From Nepenthes gracilis (lineage: Eukaryota; Streptophyta; Magnoliopsida; Caryophyllales; Nepenthaceae), in NCBI GenBank assembly GCA_033239525.1, contig BSYO01000020.1:11162308-11226307 (forward strand): a DNA stretch of 64,000 nucleotides, read 5' to 3'. A program made the translations under genes and the position numbers. The notes beneath the pieces are model-generated. The model was not told the DNA's origin and ran no database searches. It saw nothing but the letters and a program-made list of their open reading frames with translations. Below, piece by piece: positions 48,299 to 58,405 of this stretch. Within the stretch, counting starts at the first letter, position 1, and each line of letters opens with the position of its first letter.

Positions 48299-48700
48299 TG
48301 ATGTGTGCACCAGCTTTGGCGACCTGTAGTTGAAGAAGAAGAAGATGAAGCTGTGGAGAGAGCCTTGGAGAAGAAGGGGGCGGGAAGTTCTGCAGGGGGA
48401 AATAGAGGGGAAAGAGGGAAACAAAGGGGAGGAAAGACAGTGAGAAAAGATGGAGAGAGAGAGAGAGAAAGCACAGAGGAAACAATACTGTTGAAACAAA
48501 TACTGAAAATCCTAGCAGGAAGAGAATAGTAATAGAATCTGGGGTACAACTAAAACAAAAAAATAAAATGGGAAAAATAGAAAACAAAAAAACGGGGAGG
48601 AGAAAAACAGGGGAGGGGAATCAACCAACTAAAAGGAAAAAAAAAACAGAAAATTGGGAATAAAAGAAAAAAAAATATTAATAACATAAAGCCCGTAACA
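48299..48700 (-). mobile_element. 3' LTR of the chimeric element, 402 bp
   Basis: Minus-sense TGTTACGGGC...CACATCA. It aligns along its length with 52007-52461. It lacks about 50 bp that hold the TATA box in the other LTR. Purine-rich GAGAGAGAG (48451-48466) gives false reading frames on both strands. Confidence 0.85.
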
Positions 48701-48721
48701 TTGCTCACTCCATCAAGAAAA

Positions 48722-49850
48722 TCTTATCCCTAAAGTTGAATGAGGGAAAAGTTTGGTAAAATGTTGCTACTATTAAACTGCCTAATACCAACTTCCGCAA
48801 TAGCTTGTCCAAAATCACACATTCAATGTAACTTCTCCTCCCGCCGGATCTCCTTACAAGTAAAAGAGTAGTTTCCTCCTTTGAGTTCTCAGTATCGCAT
48901 CGAGCTCCTCTCGAAATTACAAGCTCACACACCCACCCATGGCCACCTTTTGTTGCCAGCATGAGCGATGTGTTATCATCTCTATTAGAGATGTTGACAT
49001 CATAGCCCTTACTCGCTAACAACCTCATTGCTTCCGAATTCCTGCGTCATGTTGCACAGTGCAAGGCATAGAGCCCTTCGGCATTGATGCTGTCCATCTC
49101 CAGGGCAAACTCAAGCATCATCTTCTCAAACTGGATCTACTTCTAGCTAAGTTCAGATAAGGCGATCACACTTTCACCAGATTTAGTACACAGCTTCACG
49201 TTAGCCCCAGCATAAATAAGAACTCGAAAGGTTTCGACATAACCCTCCGAGGTAGCAACCATAACTATTGTGAAACCGTTATTATTCTGGTGGTCAAGAT
49301 CTATGTCTGTCCTTGCCACTAGCATTTTTAGACTAGCCAAGTTACCTACCTTAACTGCAAATATTAGAGATGAAAAAGTTGACAGGTTACTACTTATAGG
49401 GGCTTTTTTGGCCTTCATAACTTGTAGAACCGCCTGTTGGAAGTTGAGAAACCACCCATTAGTCCTAGAAATTGAGCATACAGATGAGCTAGCATTGGTA
49501 ACCAAGCCAACATCAGTGCTAGCTGTTACTAATACTCAGAGGCACTCACCTCTCTTATATTTTGCACAGATCATAAGAGTCATGTCGCCTGAATTTGTGA
49601 CAAGAGCATGCACCGACACATGGGGCCAAATTAAATTAGAACCCATGAGTAGCTCCACAAATCCTGCGCGTTCATGATAGTATGCCACAAACAGGGCCTC
49701 CTCACAGGCTGGCTAAGAAGTTACAGCTTTGAGCAAGATCTCTAAGATCTCAAGATGGCCCTCCCTCATTGCTGCAGTGGTGGCAAAGTCCCTGAATAGT
49801 TTCCGATCCAATCAAAGTAGTTGGATGTCCAGCAACAAGGCATCACAAAT
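48722..49850 (-). pseudogene. captured ankyrin-repeat protein fragment
   Basis: Helix-turn-helix ankyrin units are clear on minus: AAMREGHLEILEILLKA (near 49.75 kb), CAKYKRGECL, SLIFAVKVGNLASLKMLV then DHQNNNGFTIVMVATSEGYV and LIYAGANVKLC (49.15-49.4 kb), then YALHCAT, LASKGYDVNISNRDDNTSLM, ATKGGHGWVCELVISRGA (48.85-49.03 kb). In the family these repeats bind partner proteins. It resembles large plant ankyrin-repeat proteins but is N-terminally truncated, has an internal deletion near VHALVT, and carries stops and frameshifts. It abuts the dehydrogenase fragment with no spacer. Confidence 0.8.
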
Positions 49851-50800
49851 AATCTTTCCCTGTTTCATGCAGCTGATAGTGCCTAGTTGCAGTTCCATGA
49901 GCTGCCTCAACCTCTAATGTTTTCCCATCAGAGGACAACAATATAGAAGTCATTAGTCCCAAAAACCTGAAGCCTTGCAAGTAAATCACTCTGGATATTG
50001 TCATATAGTTCTTGCAGACCCAAACATATCCTCCATCACTTTTAAGTGCATAAACAACCATATCATCAATCAATCGATGCTCATACCATATTGATTGTTT
50101 TTCAAACTTTTGTTTCCACTTCTCTTCTTATATCTATTGGAATATGCCCTTAAACTTGTTATTACACTTCTTAAGAATTTTAGTTCTGGTACTCAAATAA
50201 AGAGGCCATTTCTTTAAAAATGCCATATACATTGATGATGCTACAAAAACTTGAATGGATTTGTCAACATTATACATGGCCAATGCAATGCTAGGGCTTG
50301 TAAAGGCACAGTCATCAAGTTTTAGAGATTTTTCATTTTTTGGCGCAAATACCATTTTAAGCCTTCTTGACTCTTTGATAACCATAGTAGTAGCACAATA
50401 ATGATCACCAAAAGCACAACTGCCAATGCAAATGGGTTTCTTCCAACTAGAATCTATCATTGGAATATTCTTGTACAAAATAGGTTCACGAAATACAATA
50501 CCATTCAATATGTTGCTAATAGTGCCATTGGGATTGCTCCACATGGACTTTAGCGCAAACTCCTTCACTCTGGTTTATTAGGAGTTATTGTAGCACACTT
50601 CACATCAATATTATACTGGAGAGTAGCTTTAGCACTTTCAACAATGGCCATGGCATCGGTTGCATTACGATTCAATAAGTCCAAATCATAATACTATATA
50701 TGCAAATCCAATGACGGAATGGTTATTTTGTTTTTGATCATTTTCCATATTTTTGTGCCATGTCATCATTGGAAATAAGTAAGGGCTACTGGAGTCCTTG
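49843..50800 (-). pseudogene. captured NADP-dependent isocitrate dehydrogenase fragment
   Basis: NADP-isocitrate dehydrogenase turns isocitrate into 2-oxoglutarate with NADPH. On minus, in order: YDLDLLNRNATD (50.69 kb), VESAKATLQYN, CATITP, FALKSMWSNPNGTI, LNGIVFREPI, KPICIGSCAFGDHYCAT, MVIKESRRLKMVF, ALAMYNVDKSIQVF, KKWPLYLSTRTKILKK, then [37 protein letters not shown] and [16 protein letters not shown] (49.87 kb). That is roughly the first 330 of about 415 residues with no intron, though this gene family normally has many. The active-site NGT and RxxxGD-type landmarks are changed in places and stops interrupt it. It ends mid-gene, exactly where ankyrin sequence begins. Confidence 0.9.
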
Positions 50801-51049
50801 AGAAACTGCTTGGAGGAAAATAGTGGAAGTATTTTATGCTATTGGAGGTAAATAATTGTCCTCTTGAATGAGTGCTGGTAGAGAACTTGCGTAACTAGAA
50901 TTGGTCCCTCAAATTGGGGCTACAGACAAGACAGAGCCTTCTTTCTCAACCATTATGCATAGAAATTGTGGGAGCTTACATCCATGATTCGATATGAATC
51001 ATTCATCACAATTAAAACATAACTTTCTTCATGACGGGATGCTATTTTG

Positions 51050-51985
51050 GCTTGTGTTAATTTTTTTAATGGGCAACTTGGGAGGGAGCTAGGTTGTAGA
51101 AGGGTTTTTGGACAGAGCTGCCATACCAATTGTTGTGAGGTTAGTGGACTGTTTCAAATGTGGTGGTCGTGAAAAATTAGGTCATTCTATATCCAACTTT
51201 TCCTCCATAAGCTTTGCCATACCAATTACTTCAAGCAATGATATGGGCTTTAACAGCAATAACTCATGCCGTATATCATCACGTAATTCTAAAATGAAGC
51301 AGTTTAAGAGATTGATACTAAGCAGACTTGACGTTTGAGTAGAAAAGGACTAGAAGTTGGCCATGTACGCAGCAACCATGGTGTTCTAACGAAGCTTATA
51401 TAGAGTAACTTCGCAATTCAGATTGGAGGACGGCCCAAACCAAAGCTCAAGGTCTCTAGAAAAAATGTCCCATGTGAAAAGTTAGCGTGTTGTGCGCATC
51501 CACTGATACCACTGAAGAGCGTTTCTAAACATGTGGAATGTAGTAATGACTGATTTCTGTTCCGGTGGAGTGCTATGATTCCAAAAGAAACACTCTATCT
51601 GAAATACCCAACCGATAATATTCTGATCAGAGGAAAACAGAATCTCAAACTTGAGCTAGGGATAACTTTGTGTGTCTGTTTATGGATGAAGCAGCACAGG
51701 TAGGGTTTGAGTTGGTTGGGGTGAGAAACCCAAGGACAAAGCCACGAATGATGTTGGAGTTGGAAGCCAAGGGGGATTGACTGACGACAAGGGTTGTTAT
51801 TCAAGTCAGCATAGAGATTGAAGGATTTCAGAGAGGGATCACCGGAATTGTGTAGTGGTGGAGAAATTGAGGACCATGCCTCCTGCATGTCGTTGTGCTG
51901 TTGCTGCAAACTCCTTCGTCTCTTATAAAATCCGGACGATGGAATCGTCAAGAGCCGTGAACTTGGTCAGCATGCTTTCTGCCAT
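51050..51985 (-). pseudogene. gag-like region of the chimeric element (Ty3/gypsy type)
   Basis: An ATG at 51985 opens MAESMLTKFTALDDSIVR, the usual start for a non-Tat Ty3/gypsy gag. A capsid with FEILFSSDQNIIGWVFQIEC, then ALQWYQWMRT, LELWFGPSSN, YMANF and LLNCFILELRDDIRHEL, and IGMAKLMEEKL follows (51.2-51.65 kb). The zinc-knuckle part is missing or decayed. Stops are present. The plus-strand frame 51108-51338 is its shadow. Confidence 0.75.
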
Positions 51986-52006
51986 TTGTCTCAATGAGAG
52001 TACCAA

Positions 52007-52461
52007 CGATACGTGCACCAACTTCAGCGACCTTTAGTCGAAGAAGAAGAAGACGAAATCGTGGAGAGAGTCTTAGAGAAGAAAGGGGAGGGGCCTACAC
52101 AGGGAAATAGAGAGGGATGAGAGAGATAGACGGGTGGAGAGGCAGGGAGAAAAGAGAAAGAGAAAGCAGAAAAGGAAAATATCTCTTCTTTATTTTTCTA
52201 TAGCAATGGTTGTTTATATATATAGTAATGATCTAACCAATATAATTGAAACTAAATAGAAAATCCTAACAGTAAAGGAATAATAACAAAATTTGGGAGT
52301 CCAACTAGAACAAAAAAATAGAATGAGAAAAATTGAAAATAGAAAAACAGGGTGAAGAAAAATAGGGGAGGGGAATGAGCTAACTGAATAAGCCACAGAA
52401 AGGGAAAAAAAAAAAGGGAAATAAAATCATAAAAATATAAAATAGCATAAAGCCTGTAACA
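52007..52461 (-). mobile_element. 5' LTR of the chimeric element, 455 bp
   Basis: Minus-sense TGTTACAGGC...GTATCG. It keeps a TATA box (CTATATATATAAAC, near 52225-52212) absent from the partner LTR. The next bases, TTGGTACTCTC, are a degraded tRNA-Met-like primer site. The terminal CA has become CG. Confidence 0.85.
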
Positions 52462-52466
52462 ATGAA

Positions 52467-53640
52467 TCATGCGGAGAAGCATCAAGCAAGAAACTATTCC
52501 CGGCGGAAAACTTTCCTAAGAAAATATGAAGAAAGAAATTACGAAGCTGCTTGATATCCCATTTTCCCCGCCCAGGATAAAGAAGGCCTCTCTGTTAGTG
52601 TTCTAGAGATTCAAAATAAGCGACATTTTGCAGTAAGTCCGGAGATTCTGCTACCAGGTGAGGGCCATAACACACGAGAAGCCCGAAGACGAGGCTAATT
52701 AGGAAGGATTTGGTGAAAATTGCCGCCAATACAACAAAGCTCTCTGAGAAAGAACACTGTAGTGATGAATCCGGTAAAAATAAGGTGAGATCCGAATTCA
52801 AATGGATCGAATCCATTCGAAAGGATAGATCTAGATGGAAGACTGTGGCGCGAGGAACAACGGTCCCATCAACAAGCCTAATAGGTGAGATTTACAGATA
52901 AATCAAGATGATCGAAGTAACCGGAGGACCGAAATGACATTCTGATGTAGCTTGAAGTCGGTGTAACAGGATTCGAGGCTACAGGCAGAAGCATGAAGGC
53001 CGAAGATTAGGGTAACACGAAGTCGGAATAACAGAAGCCTTGTTGTGCTCAACGAATCTCAAAACGAAACAAATGGCTATAATTTCGAAGGTTGAATCGA
53101 ATGCTAAATGGAGTTCGAAAGGTCATAATCCCGAACGAAATGTAACACAGATACTCTAAAACAAACTTCCGGATAATTAAGCCAAAGCTAATGACAATCT
53201 CCATTGATAGATCCAAAAGGAAGGTCGACAATGTCTACAACTGCATCCTTACAGTCAAGTTATTACCAATTTCATGGCGCGCTGATTAAACTGTTTTTTT
53301 GAGGTCACTGTTGGATCTCTGTCGGAGTTAATGGCAGCGAAGGAGCACAGAATACTCAATTGTGTCTTGTTCGGCATTGAAGCAATGTTAGATTAAAATG
53401 GATTTTTCATATTAAATATTTGTTAATTAAAGATCAAATGTGAAACTAAATTAATGGTTAAAAATTAACCCCCACTGTTAATGTTTAACTATAAATCTTT
53501 AAAATTTAATAATTTTTTTATTTGTTTAAAATTTTTAAATCTTAATACTCTTCAATTCATTTAACTTAATAATAAGCCTTAATAATTTATTTGACTTGAT
53601 CTGATTTTATTTTAATTTTAAATAATTATAATGGGTACGC
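52467..53640. other. right flank of the chimeric element; no gene assigned
   Basis: A minus-strand frame at 52595-52816 with a hydrophobic stretch (FVVLAAIFTKSFLISLVFGL) is possible but has no supporting signal. The 52.8-53.2 kb part has moderate GC and no recognisable family; 53.4-53.64 kb is AT-rich. Confidence 0.3.
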
Positions 53641-54646
53641 TATAGTAGGCTGGCCCAAGAAAGTAAAACGGCCCAAATTCACGAAGGTCTAAATATAAGT
53701 ATGAACGGTCAATGCGAACCGTTGATCGGATGAAAGGCCAAGAAAACCAGTATAAGGACGGGCAACTGGTACAAAGGAACGGTCAATATTTCTGTTGACC
53801 GGAAGAACTACAATAGAGCACCCCATGAGCAAGCCTCATGTGGGCTAAGCCCAGTCTGGCCCATGCTTCCATCCGCGACCGGTAACGATCTTCTTCTCTA
53901 ATTTCGCGCTTTCCCAAAATGCAATCTCCCTGATAACGATCATTAATAGATTTAGCGCGCATCACACGAGGAAAGTGCCAAATCCCATCCTCTGTTTGTA
54001 GTAAACCCTAACTATTACAAAATATAGAAGGAAAGCAATCCTCCCAGGGAGCCATTACCGTCATTAAAGCCCCACTCCAAGAAAGGAAACCTATTCAGTA
54101 GAGTGTAGGAATCAATCGCTCCTATCAAAGGAAGGATGCTTAGCATCTTAACTATAAAAACCCATGGAGTCCTTATTCCAGGGTAGGCTCCGATTTCTAC
54201 TAACAGACGCACTCCTTTCTGTTAAGAATCACTCACCAAAGTCCTATATCTCATAAAGGCACTCTTGAATTTAATCTGCGTTCTCACAAGCTCCCATACT
54301 TACAGAACGCCTCTCTCTCTCTCTCCCTATCACTATGTTCCTCAAGAACACAGTGTCGTAGACTAGTACTCCTTTCGGGGCGCAGAAAGCCTTTCGTTTC
54401 GAAAGCGTAACACCCACTACAAACACTCTTAGCATTTCTCCTTATTTTATTTTTTCCCTAACCTTATCAATTTTTGGAAGGATGTTTACTAATTTGAGAG
54501 TCAAAATATTTTTGGTGGGATAACATTTCACCGACACTTGACCTCTCGTTTGTTGTAGTGGTGTGCAGGATTTAGACTCGGTGAAGGGAGTCAGACTCAA
54601 CAATCGACTTGACCCAAATCTATTCGAAACTTGGATCCAGGACGCA
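53640..54646 (+). mobile_element. 5' LTR of Tat element 2
   Basis: Ends GGATCCAGGACGCA, four bases before a clear tRNA-Asp primer-binding site, in the same arrangement as element 1. A TATA box ACTATAAAAA lies at 54151-54160. The left end is placed by the change from AT-rich DNA to GC-richer sequence near TAGTAGGCTGGCCC and is approximate. No 3' LTR remains. Confidence 0.7.
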
Positions 54647-54650
54647 TCAT

Positions 54651-54667
54651 TGGCGCCGTCTGCGATA
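54651..54667 (+). promoter_or_regulatory. primer-binding site (tRNA-Asp type)
   Basis: TGGCGCCGTCTGCGATA matches the first ten bases of the plant tRNA-Asp complement TGGCGCCGTTGCCGGGG. Confidence 0.85.
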
Positions 54668-54744
54668 AGTGGTTACAAAAAACCTACCACCTTACTCAGA
54701 TACTTTCCTCAACGTCACCTTCAAAGTTCGTGTCGTCAACTAAA

Positions 54745-56397
54745 ATGGTGAATATGAGGGCACAAGCCAGCGAACCCGCCAGAGACGTGACCTCACCTGA
54801 TCAAGGCCATACTGCTAGTACCCTGGTCAATGGGACAGTCAACGGAGTGTCCACACCCTTCGTCCAAAATCTATTGAAGCATATGCAAAATATAAACAAG
54901 ATACTCCAAATACTCTGCTCTCACCAGGAGCACGCCCAGCAAGGAGCTCCACCAACGATAGCCCCCACGCTGGCCTCCAAGAGAGAAGGCCAAAGGAAAA
55001 AGAAACTGGCTAGGAAATCAAGAAGGCCAACCAACATTCAGACACCGGAGTCCTCACAGGCCCAGAGTCGACTAAGGCCTGAGGAACGTTCAGGCAGCAT
55101 GACTCCGAAGGAATATCCGGAACGAAGGAACCCTCGATATTCTCAGGTAGAATCAATACCCTGTGTCCAAGAAGGAGCCTCCCGGGCCATTAGATCACTT
55201 AAGGCAGTAGTCGGCCGGCTATTGGCCATACCAGAGGAAGGACGGAGTTGAGAACATACCTTAACTCCAAAAGATCAGCCAACGCAGCCCTAATAGATTC
55301 AAGACGGTAGAAGATCTAGAACCGCGATGAGCGCGCGATATATCTTGATAGCTCTCCTTTCACAGCGGGGATTTTAAACCATCCAATACTGGCAAAATTT
55401 AAAATGCCAACCCTTGACTCGTACGATAGGAGTATTGATCCCATGGATCATTTAAATCATTTTCGCACCCATCTGAGCCTGCAAGGGTTGGTGTCACATC
55501 CATGTGCCGCTGCTTCCCGCTTACCTTGAAACGGGGATGCTCACATTTGGTTTCATCACCTCCCCTCGGATTCAATCCAAAGCTTCTAGGTGTTGACTGA
55601 TCTCTTCTTAGCACAATACGCCTCCAGTTGCCGAGAAGAAAAGCAGCTTTGGCATCTATCGTGTATCAAGCAGAAGCACGGGAAAAATCCACGAAGATTT
55701 TTGCATCGCTTCGTGGCAGAAGTCAGGCAGATCCCTAGGCTCACGGAGGAGATGAAGTTTGACAGTTTTATCTCTGCGCTGACGTATGGAGATTTTTTAA
55801 GTACTTGGCGCATAAGAATTCGCAGACCTTTTTAGGAAGGGAATCTATTACTAGGGCCTATACTGCAGCTAAGGAGGCCAACGAGACTAAGTGTTCGAAC
55901 GGACCGAACAACATCGCTCTTTCCTAGCAAAAGGGAAGAGGAAGTACAGCGGCGGCGACTACTCTCGCAGGAAGCACCATAGGACTGGACCACCAGAGGT
56001 TAAAGATTACGAGCCGATCAACCTGACGCCCTTAAGTGACACACGTTCAAACGTCCTCATGCAGATCCGTAAGGAAAAATTCCTTAAGTGGCCAAAGTTA
56101 CTTAAGAAAGCGGAAGGAGACAATCTGGCCAAGTACTGTGATTTCTATCGATCTCCCGAACACTCAATGGAAGATTGTAAGACTCTCCAACTAGAGATAG
56201 AAGAGTTGATCCGTAGAGGCCACCTCACTCGGTTTGTTAAGAACCCTGGCAAGAGCTCCGGCATAGCAGGCGAAGAGGGACCAGAGCTTTCTCCTCCATG
56301 GAATAGGGTCATAGTAGGAGTGGTCAACATGATCACTACTCGACCAGCAAAGACTCCGGCGGACTACAAGGAACGGAAAATTGGGAGGAAGAAATAG
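54745..56397 (+). pseudogene. gag of Tat element 2
   Basis: The ATG at 54745 opens MVNMRAQASEPARDVTSPDQ, homologous in position to gag of element 1. About 170 residues of Pro/Arg/Gln-rich N-terminus are open to a stop at 55249. The capsid continues in other frames with IDPMDHLNHFRTHLSLQGL-type sequence (55.43-55.49 kb) and LTDLFLAQYASSCREEKQL (55.59-55.65 kb). The nucleocapsid has KYCDFYRSPEHSMEDC, a zinc knuckle in which the second Cys has become Phe-Tyr, and ends LEIEELIRRGHL. Several stops and frameshifts. Confidence 0.8.
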
Positions 56398-56399
56398 TG

Positions 56400-57000
56400 C
56401 ATTGAAGATAATGTCATTAGTTTTAACAACGATGACTTAGAACATATAATTTCTCCCCACTCGGACCCCCTTGTATCCGCGCTCGTTTTGAATGGTAGCA
56501 TCGACTACCAGTTGAAGCAAGTATTTATTGATAATTGAAGTTCACGAGATTTGCTTTACCTTGATGCGTTCTTTAAACTCAGTTTGAGAAAGAGTTAATT
56601 AAAACCTACTGAAGACCTACTATACAGCCTCGACAATGAACCGTGCTTGTCCAACGGACGATCTAGTTAGAAGTCACACTGGGTACATACCTAAAAACGG
56701 TGAATTGTACGCCCATCTTCTTGGCGGTCGACCTATCCTCCATCTACAACACTATATTAGGCCGCTCGTGCCTAAAAGTGTTCGGAGTCATCACTTCGAT
56801 TCCGCACCTCAAGATGAAATTTTCGACAGCATGCGGTGTGGGCGAAATGTTGGGTGACCAAGTCATTAGATGGAAGTGTTCCATATCCCAGATTGCCCCA
56901 AGTGGCAGCGCCAAGTCAGCAGGAGAACTCGACCATTGAAACGAAGCGACTCTATAGTAAGTGTAGTCTAGAGAGGCAACCGATCTAGTTTCACTAAAAC
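56400..57000 (+). pseudogene. aspartic protease region of Tat element 2
   Basis: Reads DNVISFNNDDLEHIISPHSD, then SIDYQLKQVFIDN followed by a TGA stop where the glycine of the DNGSS active site should be, then SS. YLDAFFKLSL follows. Homologous to the protease at 44.4-44.8 kb. Inactive because of the stop in the catalytic motif and later frame changes. Confidence 0.7.
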
Positions 57001-57059
57001 CGGAAGATCCGAAAAGGTGCGTACAACTCGGAGGCACACTCAATGGGATACTGCATGAC

Positions 57060-58108
57060 GAGCTGATCACGTTCTTATGACGGAACGCCAACATCTTTGC
57101 ATGGACTCCCGCCGACATGCCTGGGATTTCCGCCGCAGTAATTGTAGAGTCTCACATCGGATGGGGAGGTGAACGAAGCATGCCTTATAATAAGGGCATG
57201 GATACCTTCTCCTTAACGACGCATTTTGGGGGCGATGGATTCCGTCTGCTAGGAACAAAACCGTGCGGGCTGCGTGATGGCCTGGGACGCCGTGAAGCTC
57301 CCTCAGTCCAGAGCCGACAATATCGTCATGCGGATCCGCCGGGGACGTTACAGTAATGGTCCACAAGTTAGACCTCGATCTTGACCGCAAGCCCATTAGG
57401 CAGAAGCAAAGAAATCACTCAGTGAAAAAGTTGATCGCGATCCGAGAAGAAGTAAAAAAGCTGCTGGACACCGGCTTCATTAGGGAGGTCCAGTGCCCGG
57501 ATTGGCTTTCCAACGTCGTCCTGATAAGAAAAAGCAATAGAAAATGGCAAATGTGTGTCGATTTTACTGACGTTAACAAAGCCTATCCGAAAGATAATTT
57601 TTTTACCCCGGATTGACCTATTAGTGGACTTCACATCTGGACACGAGCTGTTGAGTTTCATGGACGCGTACTCAGATTATAATCAGATCCGAATGAGTCC
57701 AGAAGACAAGGAGTATACCTCGTTCATGACAGATTGAGGCACCTACTGCTACAAGGTCATACCTTTTGGTCTAAAAAATACGGGCGCCACTTACCAGCGG
57801 TTCGTGAATAAGATGTTTGAAAAGCAGATTGGCCGCAATATGGGGGTGTACGTCGAAGATATGCTCATCAAGAGCAAGGCCGCTGATGACCATATTCACG
57901 ATCTGGCTAAATCTTTCGAGGTACTCCATGCACATAATATGAAGTTAAATCTGACTAAGTGCGTCTTCGGAGTATCCTCAAGAAAATTCTTGGAATTTAT
58001 CGTCTCCCAAAGAGGAATTGAGGTAAACCCAGAAAAGATTAAGACTCTCGCAAACATGACTCCTCCACGGAGCGTCAAGGATGTCCAGCGGTTAACCAGA
58101 AAAGATTA
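57060..58108 (+). pseudogene. reverse transcriptase of Tat element 2, truncated, split by a solo LTR
   Basis: The N-terminal part ends ADMPGISAAV at 57137. After the 210-bp insert it continues MVHKLDLDLDRKPIRQKQRN, KKLLDTGFIREVQCPDWLSN, MCVDFTDVNKAYPKDN. One frame change later come LLSFMDAYSDYNQIRMSPED, FGLKNTGATYQRF and YVEDML (57848-57859), where one catalytic Asp is Glu. It ends with KCVFGVSSRKFLEFIVSQRG and VKDVQRLTRK, and breaks at about 58108 before RNase H. A stop also interrupts FMTD-GTYCYK, the same place as in element 1. Confidence 0.85.
57138..57357 (+). mobile_element. 210-bp solo LTR (TRIM/SMART-like) in the RT gene
   Basis: Insert 57143-57352 opens TGTAGAGTCTCACATCGG and ends GGGACGTTACA, flanked by a perfect 5-bp duplication GTAAT (57138-57142 and 57353-57357). 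The RT frame is open on both sides and would join in frame without the insert. It has the LTR ends and target duplication of an LTR element, but at 210 bp only the size class of TRIM or SMART elements. CCTTATAATAAGG and GACAATATCG words inside are typical of this common plant repeat type. Frames 57117-57356 (+) and 57067-57396 (-) are artefacts of it. Confidence 0.8.
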
Positions 58109-58129
58109 AGAATCTCGGAGTATCCTCAA

Positions 58130-58405
58130 GGAAAGGATTCATCTATTTATCAACCATGCATTAAACAAATTACTTTCAATCTACCACCTTCTCAATCAAC
58201 TATATATTACAACAACTTTGCCTTACCTAATGTATTTCAAACTACTAGACATCTGTATTTGGTCTCTAAACAAATATTTGCTCGATGGCAAGTCATTTTA
58301 TCAGTATTTGATGTTGATATTGAATTTATCAAAGGAACTTCAAACTCTTTACCCGATTTCTTAACAAGAGAATTTTTACAGAGCAAACATGACACCTCCA
58401 CTTGA
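58130..58405 (+). pseudogene. endogenous pararetrovirus RNase H end
   Basis: Caulimoviridae-type sequence. The frame before the stop at 58403 ends with a DVDIEFIKGTSNSLPDFLTR-type C-terminus, the conserved end of the viral RNase H (Florendovirus/Petuvirus-like). Upstream residues carry scattered frame breaks. It starts abruptly at the Tat element 2 break, so only the end of the viral polymerase is present. This is an old, inactivated copy in the genome. Confidence 0.6.

Larger units (their letters stand above)
48294..52466 (-). mobile_element. chimeric LTR retroelement carrying two captured host gene fragments
   Basis: Two direct repeats, 48299-48700 and 52007-52461, flank about 3.3 kb of interior. 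The whole element is bounded by a perfect 5-bp duplication ATGAA (48294-48298 and 52462-52466). Minus-sense order: 5' LTR, gag-like region, NADP-isocitrate dehydrogenase fragment, ankyrin-repeat gene fragment, 3' LTR. No protease, RT, RNase H or integrase remains, so it must have moved with enzymes from another element. The host fragments lie in LTR sense, and the dehydrogenase part lacks introns, as expected if spliced mRNAs were joined by template switching during reverse transcription. Confidence 0.8.

Noticed and set aside
48161..48587. Overlapping hydrophobic minus-strand frames of about 110 codons
   Set aside because: They are translations of the purine-rich LTR (48299-48700). Leu/Phe/Ser richness comes from CTCTCT repeats.
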